Origin: Chrysomallon squamiferum
Lineage: Eukaryota > Mollusca > Gastropoda > Neomphalida > Peltospiridae
NCBI GenBank assembly: GCA_012295275.1
Contig: CM022679.1
Coordinates: 13,780,145 to 13,844,144, forward strand
Length of the DNA: 64,000 bases
Direction: 5' to 3'
A program made the position numbers and the translations under genes. How positions within the stretch are numbered: position 1 is the stretch's first letter; every line of letters starts with the position of its first letter. The notes under the pieces are model-generated. The model was not told the origin of the DNA and searched no databases. It worked only from the letters and a program-made list of their open reading frames with translations. Positions 48,283 to 60,210 of the stretch are shown piece after piece.

Positions 48283-50058
48283 AAAAAAAAGCAGTTTGAC
48301 TTACTTGGTTGTGTACTTAATTGCTTTTCTGTAATTATTTCTTTTTTAGTGTTCACTTTCGACTCAAAGAATCAGTTAAACTGAAGAGTATTCCGAGGAA
48401 TATTTGAATATTTCCTCAACAGGAAGGTTTCGAGACGGAAATTACGGTTGTTCAGAATTATCTGTCGTCGAAGGAGATATAAATAGTTCCGGAATTTCCA
48501 AGCCAGTTAGTGCGTCTGCAAATACAGATAACATTGATTTCACATATGTGCATTTTCTTATGATTTAAAATAAAAATAAAAATCAGTCCATACCGGAAAT
48601 TATATATATATATAAAAAAATAATAATAATAAATATTATTTTTTTTTTTAATAGATGTTAATTATTATTATTATTATTGCTATATTTTATTTACTTTTTT
48701 AATTATATATATATTATAAGTATTTCAAGATAATCACAAAGTACATAAAATAAAGACGTTATGAACCATTCAAAAACCATTTTATTTTTATTTTTATTTA
48801 TTCATTTTTTTATTATTTTTATTTTTATTTTACTTTTTTTTTTACCGTCTCTCACTGATTATAAAATACTGGCATAGAGATATTATTTTGAAAGATATTC
48901 TGTGCATGATCATAAGTAAATGGTGATTTTAGGTAAACAAATTTAATGTAAATAAATAAAATATTGCAATAATAACATTAATAATAATAAACATCTAAAC
49001 AAATTTACAAAAAGTTACATTAAAAAAATAATAAAGAAATAAATAAGAAAGAAAGAAAGAATGAAAGAGAAAGAAAAGAAAAGCCAGTCATTGCGTCTGC
49101 AAATACAGATAACATTGATTACACATATCTACATTTTCATATGATTTAATATAAAAAAATAAATAATAAAAAATAAAAAAATAAAACAAAATAAAAATAA
49201 AAATGTAGTCTAGGTTGGGTATAGTTATGAGTGAATTGTAAAATTTATTGTTACCTTCATGGAAATTGGATTGAGATACGACTGCCGCAATCGTATAGTT
49301 GAACACAGAATAAGTTAATAGTACGTAGAGGCAAGGTTTCAAGCGGGAAATGACGTGTGTTCAGCTTTATTCAGACAAAATAATCACGTGTCGCGTAAGC
49401 GATATAAACAGTTCTATTTTCCAAATTAAAAGTAAATCCATACCGGAAATTGCACGTCTTTACTTTAGTCTATTTTTTTTTTTTTTATTTATTTATTTAT
49501 TTATTTATTTTTATTATTTTATTATTATTATTTTTTAATTTCTTTCGAAAATATACAAAACGTTATTTTCCCGTGTAATTATTTACCTTAGATATTCTCA
49601 CAACGTTCAAATTTCGTAGACATATTATACAGACAGTATGCAGGTAATTAATTCTATACAATATTTTTAATAATTTATAGGTGACACTCGATTTCATACA
49701 GCAATAGAGTTAATACAAAAGTCTGAGAAATCATGAATCTAAATATTAACCCTCAAATTTACCAAAACATTAAACTAGAGAACACATAACATCTATTTAA
49801 TACGGTAATATAATAATCTAAGAACAGTATACAGAGAAAACCAAATTAAACAAATTTCATACGGTATATGTTAAGAAAAAGGAACAGAAGAAAAATGTAG
49901 TCTAGGTTGGGTACAGTTATGGGTGAATTGTAATATTTATTGTTACCTTGATGCAAATTGGATTGAGAGAGGTCTGCAGCGATCGTATAGTTGAACACAG
50001 AATAACTTAGTAGTATGTAGAGGCAAGGTTTCAAGCGGGAAGTTTTGTAAGACACACG

Positions 50059-50104
<46 letters not shown>

Positions 50105-51880
50105 AAAAAAAAAGCAGTTTGACTTACTTGGTTGTGTACTTAATTGCTTTTCTGTAATTATTTCTTTTAGTGTTCACTTTCGACTCAAAGAATCAGTTAA
50201 ACTGAAGAGTATTCCGAGGAATATTTGAATATTTCCTCAACAGGAAGGTTTCGAGACGGAAATTACGGTTGTTCAGAATTATCTGTCGTCGAAGGAGATA
50301 TAAATAGTTCCGGAATTTCCAAGCCAGTTAGTGCGTCTGCAAATACAGATAACATTGATTTCACATATGTGCATTTTCTTATGATTTAAAATAAAAATAA
50401 AAATCAGTCCATACCGGAAATTATATATATATATAAAAAAATAATAATAATAAATATTTTTTTTTTTTTAATAGATGTTAATTATTATTATTATTATTGC
50501 TATATTTTATTTACTTTTTTAATTATATATATATTATAAGTATTTCAAGATAATCACAAAGTACATAAAATAAAGACGTTATGAACCATTCAAAAACCAT
50601 TTTATTTTTATTTTTATTTATTCATTTTTTTATTATTTTTATTTTTATTTTACTTTTTTTTTTTTTTTACCGTCTCTCACTGATTATAAAATACTGGCAT
50701 AGAGATATTATTTTGAAAGATATTCTGTGCATGATCATAAGTAAATGGTGATTTTAGGTAAACAAATTTAATGTAAATAAATAAAATATTGCAATAATAA
50801 CATTAATAATAATAAACATTTAAACAAATTTACAAAAAGTTACATTAAAAAAATAATAAAGAAATAAATAAGAAAGAAAGAAAGAATGAAAGAGAAAGAA
50901 AAGAAAAGCCAGTCATTGCGTCTGCAAATACAGATAACATTGATTACACATATCTACATTTTCATATGATTTAATATAAAAAAATAAATAATAAAAAATA
51001 AAAAAATAAAACAAAATAAAAATAAAAATGTAGTCTAGGTTGGGTATAGTTATGAGTGAATTGTAAAATTTATTGTTACCTTCATGGAAATTGGATTGAG
51101 ATACGACTGCCGCAATCGTATAGTTGAACACAGAATAAGTTAATAGTACGTAGAGGCAAGGTTTCAAGCGGGAAATGACGTGTGTTCAGCTTTATTCAGA
51201 CAAAATAATCACGTGTCGCGTAAGCGATATAAACAGTTCTATTTTCCAAATTAAAAGTAAATCCATACCGGAAATTGCACGTCTTTACTTTAGTCTATTT
51301 TTATTTTTATTTATTTATTTATTTATTTATTTTTATTATTTTATTATTATTATTTTTTAATTTCTTTCGAAAATATACAAAACGTTATTTTCCCGTGTAA
51401 TTATTTACCTTAGATATTCTCACAACGTTCAAATTTCGTAGACATATTATACAGACAGTATGCAGGTAATTAATTCTATACAATATTTTTAATAATTTAT
51501 AGGTGACACTCGATTTCATACAGCAATAGAGTTAATACAAAAGTCTGAGAAATCATGAATCTAAATATTAACCCTCAAATTTACCAAAACATTAAACTAG
51601 AGAACACATAACATCTATTTAATACGGTAATATAATAATCTAAGAACAGTATACAGAGAAAACCAAATTAAACAAATTTCATACGGTATATGTTAAGAAA
51701 AAGGAACAGAAGAAAAATGTAGTCTAGGTTGGGTACAGTTATGGGTGAATTGTAATATTTATTGTTACCTTGATGCAAATTGGATTGAGAGAGGTCTGCA
51801 GCGATCGTATAGTTGAACACAGAATAACTTAGTAGTATGTAGAGGCAAGGTTTCAAGCGGGAAGTTTTGTAAGACACACG

Positions 51881-51922
<42 letters not shown>

Positions 51923-53692
51923 AAAAAAAAAGCAGTTTGACTTACTTGGTTGTGTACTTAATTGCTTTTCTGTAATTATTTCTTTTAGTGTTCACTTTCG
52001 ACTCAAAGAATCAGTTAAACTGAAGAGTATTCCGAGGAATATTTGAATATTTCCTCAACAGGAAGGTTTCGAGACGGAAATTACGGTTGTTCAGAATTAT
52101 CTGTCGTCGAAGGAGATATAAATAGTTCCGGAATTTCCAAGCCAGTTAGTGCGTCTGCAAATACAGATAACATTGATTTCACATATGTGCATTTTCTTAT
52201 GATTTAAAATAAAAATAAAAATCAGTCCATACCGGAAATTATATATATATATAAAAAAATAATAATAATAAATATTTTTTTTTTTTAATAGATGTTAATT
52301 ATTATTATTATTATTGCTATATTTTATTTACTTTTTTAATTATATATATATTATAAGTATTTCAAGATAATCACAAAGTACATAAAATAAAGACGTTATG
52401 AACCATTCAAAAACCATTTTATTTTTATTTTTATTTATTCATTTTTTTATTATTTTTATTTTTATTTTTTTTTTTTTTTACCGTCTCTCACTGATTATAA
52501 AATACTGGCATAGAGATATTATTTTGAAAGATATTCTGTGCATGATCATAAGTAAATGGTGATTTTAGGTAAACAAATTTAATGTAAATAAATAAAATAT
52601 TGCAATAATAACATTAATAATAATAAACATCTAAACAAATTTACAAAAAGTTACATTAAAAAAATAATAAAGAAATAAATAAGAAAGAAAGAAAGAATGA
52701 AAGAGAAAGAAAAGAAAAGCCAGTCATTGCGTCTGCAAATACAGATAACATTGATTACACATATCTACATTTTCATATGATTTAATATAAAAAAATAAAT
52801 AATAAAAAATAAAAAAATAAAACAAAATAAAAATAAAAATGTAGTCTAGGTTGGGTATAGTTATGAGTGAATTGTAAAATTTATTGTTACCTTCATGGAA
52901 ATTGGATTGAGATACGACTGCCGCAATCGTATAGTTGAACACAGAATAAGTTAATAGTACGTAGAGGCAAGGTTTCAAGCGGGAAATGACGTGTGTTCAG
53001 CTTTATTCAGACAAAATAATCACGTGTCGCGTAAGCGATATAAACAGTTCTATTTTCCAAATTAAAAGTAAATCCATACCGGAAATTGCACGTCTTTACT
53101 TTAGTCTATTTTTATTTTTATTTATTTATTTATTTATTTATTTTTTATTATTTTATTATTATTATTTTTTAATTTCTTTCGAAAATATACAAAACGTTAT
53201 TTTCCCGTGTAATTATTTACCTTAGATATTCTCACAACGTTCAAATTTCGTAGACATATTATACAGACAGTATGCAGGTAATTAATTCTATACAATATTT
53301 TTAATAATTTATAGGTGACACTCGATTTCATACAGCAATAGAGTTAATACAAAAGTCTGAGAAATCGCGAATCTAAATATTAACCCTCAAATTTACCAAA
53401 ACATTAAACTAGAGAACACATAACATCTATTTAATACGGTAATATAATAATCTAAGAACAGTATACAGAGAAAACCAAATTAAACAAATTTCATACGGTA
53501 TATGTTAAGAAAAAGGAACAGAAGAAAAATGTAGTCTAGGTTGGGTACAGTTATGGGTGAATTGTAATATTTATTGTTACCTTGATGCAAATTGGATTGA
53601 GAGAGGTCTGCAGCGATCGTATAGTTGAACACAGAATAACTTAGTAGTATGTAGAGGCAAGGTTTCAAGCGGGAAGTTTTGTAAGACACACG

Positions 53693-53736
<44 letters not shown>

Positions 53737-55520
53737 AAAAAAAAAAAGCAATTTGACTTACTTGGTTGTGTACTTAATTGCTTTTCTGTAATTATTTCTT
53801 TTAGTGTTCACTTTCGACTCAAAGAATCAGTTAAACTGAAGGGTATTCCGAGGAATATTTGAATATTTCCTCAACAGGAAGGTTTCGAGACGGAAATTAC
53901 GGCTTGTTCAGAATGATCTGTCGTCCAAGGAGATATAAATAGTTCCGGAATTTCCAAGCCAGTTAGTGCGTCTGCAAATACAGATAACATTGATTTCACA
54001 TATGTGCATTTTCTTATGATTTAAAATAAAAATAAAAATCAGTCCATACCGGAAATTATATATATATGTAAAAAAATAATAATAATAAATATTTTTGTTT
54101 TTTTAATAGATGTTAATTATTATTATTATTATTGCTATATTTTATTTACTTTTTTAATTATATATATATTATAAGTATTTCAAGATAATCACAAAGTACA
54201 TAAAATAAAGACGTTATGAACCATTCAAAAACCATTTTATTTTTATTTTTATTTATTCATTTTTTTATTATTTTTATTTTACTTTTTTTTTTACCGTCTC
54301 TCACTGATTATAAAATACTGGCATAGAGATATTATTTTGAAAGATATTCTGTGCATGATCATAAGTAAATGGTGATTTTAGGTAAACAAATTTAATGTAA
54401 ATAAATAAAATATTGCAATAATAACATTAATAATAATAAACATCTAAACAAATTTACAAAAAGTTACATTAAAAAAATAATAAAGAAATAAATAAGAAAG
54501 AAAGAAAGAATGAAAGAGAAAGAAAAGAAAAGCCAGTCATTGCGTCTGCAAATACAGATAACATTGATTACACATATCTACATTTTCATATGATTTAATA
54601 TAAAAAAATAAATAATAAAAAATAAAAAAATAAAACAAAATAAAAAATAAAAATGTAGTCTAGGTTGGGTATAGTTATGAGTGAATTGTAAAATTTATTG
54701 TTACCTTCATGGAAATTGGATTGAGATACGACTGCCGCAATCGTATAGTTGAACACAGAATAACTTAATAGTACGTAGAGGCAAGGTTTCAAGCGGGAAA
54801 TGACGTGTGCTCAGCTTTATTCAGACAAAATAATCACGTGTCGCGTAAGCGATATAAACAGTTCTATTTTCCAAATTAAAAGTAAATCCATACCGGAAAT
54901 TGCACGTCTTTACTTTAGTCTATTTTTATTTTTATTTATTTATTTATTTATTTATTTTTTATTATTTTATTATTATTATTTTTTAATTTCTTTCGAAAAT
55001 ATACAAAACGTTATTTTCCCGTGTAATTATTTACCTTAGATATTCTCACAACGTTCAAATTTCGTAGACATATTATACAGACAGTATGCAGGTAATTAAT
55101 TCTATACAATATTTTTAATAATTTATAGGTGACACTCGATTTCATACAGCAATAGAGTTAATGCAAAAGTCTGAGAAATCGCGAATCTAAATATTAACCC
55201 TCAAATTTACCAAAACGTTAAACTTTAGAACACATAACATTTATTTAATACGGTAATATAATAATCTGAGAACAGCATACAGAAAAAAACAAATTAAACA
55301 AATTTCATACGGTATATGTCAAGAAAAAGGAACGGAAGACAAATGTAGACTACGTTGGCTATAGTAATGATTGAATTGTAAAATGTACTCTTACCTTGAT
55401 GGAAATTGGATCGAGATAGGACTGCCGCCTTCGTATAGTTGAACATAGAATAAGTTAATAGTACGTAGAGGCAAGATTTCAAGCGGAAAGTTTTGTAACA
55501 TGCACACACACGCACACACA
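43860..55520 (-). repeat. Cassette array 3: six ~1.82 kb higher-order units
   Basis: Corresponding points recur at 45710, 47528, 49350, 51175, 52986 and 54800 (steps 1811-1825), and a second series at 46203, 48023, 49846, 51668, 53480 and 55294. Each unit has two first-exon cassettes about 1.13 and 0.69 kb apart, a (CA)n tract, and a kappaB/TATA promoter form (44842, 46670, 48491, 50312, 52130, 53947). Both cassette exons stay open to the donor (LSQSNLHQ or VSQSNFHE, then GTAACA) but begin TTG. Units differ mainly in T-run and CA-run length. The last unit (55.3-55.5 kb) is diverged. Confidence 0.93.
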
Positions 55521-56057
55521 CATACACACGAAAAAAAAAAGCAATTTGACTTACTTGGATGTGTACTTTTAAAACAATTTAGAGGACGAAAATAAAAATA
55601 TTGCAATAATAGCAATAATAATAACAAACAAAAAAAAAAAAAAAAAAAAAATTACAATAGTAAAAATGAATAAACAAAAAAATACATAAATAAATAAAAG
55701 GAAATAAATAAAATTAAATAAATATAAAATAAAATAAAAAATGAAATAAAATTAATAAATTTAAAAAAAAATAAAATTGATAAATTTAAATAACAATGAA
55801 ATAAATATAAAATAAAATAAAGTTTAAAAAAATATTTTTTTCTAAATACAATATAATTAAATTAAATTAATTAAATAAATAAATTAAATAAATATAAAAA
55901 CGATTTGAAATAAAATAAAATAAAATGAATGAATGATTGAATGAATAATGAAATCAAATCAAATCAAATAAATATAAAATAAAATTAAATAAATTAAAAA
56001 AAAATTAAATTAAATTAAAAGTTGGATTTTTCTTACTTTTACAAATTCCATTACCAT

Positions 56058-56488
56058 TTATGAATACAGCCTTTCAGCGTTTAACCCTTCTTTATCTACG
56101 GCTGGAACCACTGTTTTCAGTTCATTTGGAAGACCTGATCCATTTGGAATATGTTTGTTCTTATTACGTATGGTAATCACTATATCATCATCATCAACAG
56201 CAATGGTCTGGTCAGCAGTGTTTCTGTTTCTGTTTCTGTTTCTGGAATTCTGTCCAACAGGATGATCTTCATCTGTTTCACTTATTTCCTGACACGACAC
56301 ACTTCCAGAACTTCTTCTGTAGTGTTTTCTATTAGCATCAACATCCTCTCCTTCTTTTCCATCACTGCTGCAGTGGATATTCCCGTTGGGAACTGCCTGA
56401 CACAAAGTTGTTGTATCTGTGTCCCCAGCTCCATCTCCTGCCTCTCTCTGTGATTCAGCACACACGTTTTGCAACACCATCTTGTTCC
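56058..56488 (-). CDS. Acidic cytoplasmic-tail-like terminal exon, intact copy
   Basis: After an acceptor (tttctag) the frame NKMVLQNVCAESQREAGDGA... runs 142 codons to TAA at 56058. The region is hydrophilic, acidic and Ser/Asn-rich, with an RN repeat (NSRNRNRNRN) and VDDDDIV. SCQE in the middle fits the TRAF2-binding consensus, compatible with the cytoplasmic tail of a TNFR-like receptor. There is no membrane segment or globular domain I recognise. It lies downstream (minus strand) of the block at 56660-56772 and the cassette at 57.5 kb. The frameshifted twin is at 15795-16096. The link to the Cys-rich exons is inferred from shared neighbourhood, strand and phase. Confidence 0.5.
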
Positions 56489-56659
56489 CTAGAAATATTA
56501 AAACTTAATACAGTCCTATCTTTTATTAGTCATTTGTGTAACTCCATGAGAAAAATTATATAAACAAAAAAGCAAACAAACAAATGATAAATACAATAAT
56601 AAAAAAGAAAATGAAATAAACATTGTTAGAAATATAAAAATATACCACTCAGAAATTAC

Positions 56660-56772
56660 TGTTTTAGTGTACAACTCATACAAATTAACAGTAGTGATCT
56701 TCAGTCTGACCATAATGTAGGTCTCTACTTTGGCAGTATGATCAAATGGCAAAAACACTTTCAGTGTATCTC
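56660..56772 (-). CDS. Candidate small exon upstream of the tail exon
   Basis: AG at the 5' border, frame GDTLKVFLPFDHTAKVETYI followed by MVRLKITTVNLYELYTKT, then GTAATT. It is open here, stopped in the copy at 16268-16380 and frameshifted near 3.3 kb. Alternating hydrophobic residues suggest beta strands. Its 3' phase (0) does not match the tail exon (phase 1), so an exon may be missing or the borders may be wrong. Confidence 0.35.
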
Positions 56773-57270
56773 CTAATTTTTTTTTATTATTATCATTATT
56801 TTTATATATATATAAATATCAGCTAATGTTCGCTAATGATAAAGCATGACAGTAAAAATATACTATCACGAAACTGGATGAGTATTGTAATTTCCCCCCT
56901 TTATTTGCATCAATGATCATGATGTGTTGTCACACAAACTATAGCTATCAGTCTACCATGTAGGCCTGTTCATTGTCGTTACTGCTTCACTGACGAATGG
57001 GGGAAAATGGCGGCGATACAATATTTTGAAACAGTATTATTTTATTACTATAGTTCATTTTATTTATTTATTTATTTATTGAACAACGGTATTTCTTGTC
57101 CGTGACAAACAAAATAGTAATATAAGTGTAAAGAATTTTATCTCACTATTTATCAGACTAGAGGTCTCTTATTTCATATAATGACATACGGAGTCCCATC
57201 ACTGTGCCCACAGTTTGACAGGACAGAAATCTGCAACAGAATATGTTGATTCCGTCTCCCATTTTGTTGG
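56773..57270. other. Non-coding, ending in a truncated MITE
   Basis: Matches 16381-16860. The MITE left end at 57167-57270 is cut and joined directly to cassette sequence. An (ATTT)n insertion is at 57055-57080. Confidence 0.6.
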
Positions 57271-57790
57271 ACACAAGTCTGGAAAATACAAAAGTCAGGG
57301 AAATCGCGAGTCTAAATATTAACCCTCAAATTTACAAAAACATTAAACTTTAGTAGACATAAAACCTACATAATACAGTAAAACAATAATGTAAGAACAA
57401 TATACTGACAAAAACAAATTAAACAAATTTCATACGGTATATGTTAAGAAAAAGGAACAGTAGAAAATGTAGAGTACGTTGGCTATTGTTATGGGTGAAT
57501 TGTAAAATGTATTGTTACCTTGATGGAAATTGGATTGAGATAGCACTGCCGCGATCGTATAATTGAACACAGAATAACTTAATAGTACGTAGAGGCAAGG
57601 TTTCAAGCGGGAAATGACGTGTGGTCAGCTTTATTCAGACAAAATAATCAAATGTCGGTTAAAATCAACGCAGAATTTTTAAATTTTTTACCTAGATTAT
57701 TAAGGTTTCAAATAGAAATGACAGATTATTATTTATTTAAATTTACATTCTTTTTTATGTATATATAAATAGTTCGGAATTTCCAAGTTA
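57271..57790 (-). repeat. Single receptor cassette upstream of the intact tail exon
   Basis: Donor CATCAAG|GTAACA near 57516, exon open but starting TTG, kappaB-like motif at 57776-57784 beside TATATAAAT. By position this would be the first exon and promoter for 56660-56772 and 56058-56488. Confidence 0.5.
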
Positions 57791-57928
57791 AAAATAAATC
57801 CATGTCGCAAACTATAATTTTTATTCTTTATTCTTTATTTTATTATTATTTTTATTTTAAATAGATGTTAATTATTATTATTGTTGTTGTTTTTACATTT
57901 TATTTATTTATTTATATTACTTTTTTTA

Positions 57929-57971
<43 letters not shown>

Positions 57972-58089
57972 ATTATTATTGCTATATTTTATTTATTTAT
58001 TTATTTATTACTTTTTTAATTACAGAAAATAGATTTAAATACAGGTAAATTATCAATTTATTATTTATGGGGTTTTTTTTTCTTCTAAA

Positions 58090-58144
<55 letters not shown>

Positions 58145-59335
58145 AAAAAAGGTAATTTCACCTACTTAGATGTGTACGTAATTGCTTTTCTGTAATTATT
58201 TCCTTTAGTGTTCACATTCGACTCAAAGAATCAGTTAAACTGAAAAGTATTCCGAGCAGTACTTGAACACACCCTCTACGGTGTCGCGATATAAATAGTT
58301 CCACGTTAAAAATAAATCCACACCGGAAATTATTTTTATTATTATTATTCATTTTTTAAATAGATGTTAATTATTATTATTATTGCTATTATAGCTATAT
58401 TTTATGTATTTATTTATATTACTCTTTTATATTACTTTTTAAATTATATATATATATATTATAAGTATTTCAAGTTAATCGCAAAATACACAAAATAAAG
58501 ACATTACGGACCATTAAAAAAGCTTTTTTTTTTTTTTTTTTACCGTTTCTCGTTAATTATAAAATAACGGCATCGAGATATTACTTTGTAAGATATTCAG
58601 TGCAGGAACATAAGAAAAGAAACGATTGTTTCAAGCGGGAATTGTTAAATTAAAATCAAAATGTGGATAAATAGATAAATAAATGATATATTGAAATAAT
58701 AGCTGTAATAATAATAAATATTCAAAAAATAAAATTACAGAAAGTTACAATAAAAAAATAAAACACAGCAACAAAAACAACAACAACAACAAAGAAGAAG
58801 AAGAAGAAGAAGAAGAAGAAGAAAAAAGAAAGAAAGAAAGAAAAGCTTGCGCAAATACAACTTCGGGAGAGATAACATTTTCATGTAATTTAAAAATAAA
58901 ATAAAATAAAATAAAATCAAAAAAATAAAAATCATGTAATTGAATGAAAATATGACTGCTCCTCTTGACAAGACAGAAATCTGGAACAAAATACGCTGAT
59001 TCAGTCTCCCATTTTGTTGGACTGTAAAAAATGTTGGTCTTTTGGGAAATAAGCTATACTGCAAGTCCCGTATTGTTTTATCATTTGCTATCCTTGACTA
59101 CTTATATGTAATGTAGGTAACAGTAGGTGCAGGCACAGTAGAAACAAAGAAACAATAGTACACTATTAAAGATCAAGATAAGCGACCAGTTTATTTATTA
59201 TCTTCAGTACAATTTATATTTCTAAAATACACTTTTTATTTATTTATTTATTTATTATTATTTTATTTATTATTTATATTATTTTTTTCTTTTAAAAATA
59301 TAGAAAATGTTACAAATATATGATAACTTGATATA

Positions 59336-59366
<31 letters not shown>

Positions 59367-59367
59367 A

Positions 59368-59414
<47 letters not shown>

Positions 59415-59564
59415 ATAAGTATATTTTTCTGCATATATTTTAAAAAGCTTGAGCTATATAAAACAAAAAACAAATATGTATGTATGTATGTGTTTTCAAA
59501 TATGTATATGGACGTGTAAGAAAAAGGTGATTAATATCTCATTTTGTTTACAATTGTTATTATA
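57791..59564. repeat. Intergenic repeats: (TA)n, (CA)n, GAA tract, MITE interior, TATG tract
   Basis: No gene. (TA)n at 57936-57966, (CA)n at 58092-58141, (AAG)n at 58790-58822, MITE interior at 58955-59150, TG/TATG/TA tracts at 59335-59412. Same order as 20021-21540. Confidence 0.8.
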
Positions 59565-60210
59565 GTGTTACTTCCACATTGTATTTATTCGACATTCGAC
59601 TGCTGATTATATAACATAATCGCTTGAAATATTTCAGAAATAGTTATGGTAATTATTTTATGATCGTAATATATATATTTTCAATCGTTTTGAAATTAAT
59701 AATCATGATATAATGATCATTACAATTTAGCTGCTTGCGCGAAGCTTTTTAAATTTTATTTTCGTTTTGTCGACGTGCTGAAGCCGGCGTTCGCGTGAAC
59801 CTGAATAATAGTGCTAAAACAAAATGATTTTGGTCAAGGGAAACAACTCAAAATTTATTTAAAGCATAAAAAGCATTTTATTCTGTGAAATGAAAACCAA
59901 GGGGAACAACTCATATAATGTATTAATTCGTAAACAAAAAGACATCTTCAAGAATTTCGGACGACGTGGAAGTGGTTTTTCCAGAATGTTCGTTTGGTAC
60001 AGGGATGGTTTGCTTCGTGACATTTTATCCACAAAAGCAATCTGATGCAGTCGTTTATATTTCGGGGGTGTTTTTTGCTCTAAAACATAGTACAAGTTAA
60101 ATGCAAAATTTTGTATAGCATTTATTTAGTTCCAACGCCAAAAAAACCCCAACAATTTACGTAACCTTATATGATCAAAACAGTTTTTATTTTCATTTTA
60201 TTTTAAAACA
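59565..60210 (+). promoter_or_regulatory. P4HA: P4HA upstream region (promoter and 5' UTR)
   Basis: Well conserved with 21541-22167 and directly precedes the P4HA ATG. No clear TATA box at a fitting distance. Exact start site not determinable from sequence. Confidence 0.45.

Noticed and set aside
45710-55039. Repeated plus-strand frames (MTCVQLYSDKIIT...) in array 3
   Set aside because: Opposite strand of the promoter/first-exon cassette; the C-terminus is (TTTA)n translation.
43860-55520. CRISPR array
   Set aside because: Tandem units are 0.7-1.8 kb without short repeat/spacer alternation, and the sequence is eukaryotic.
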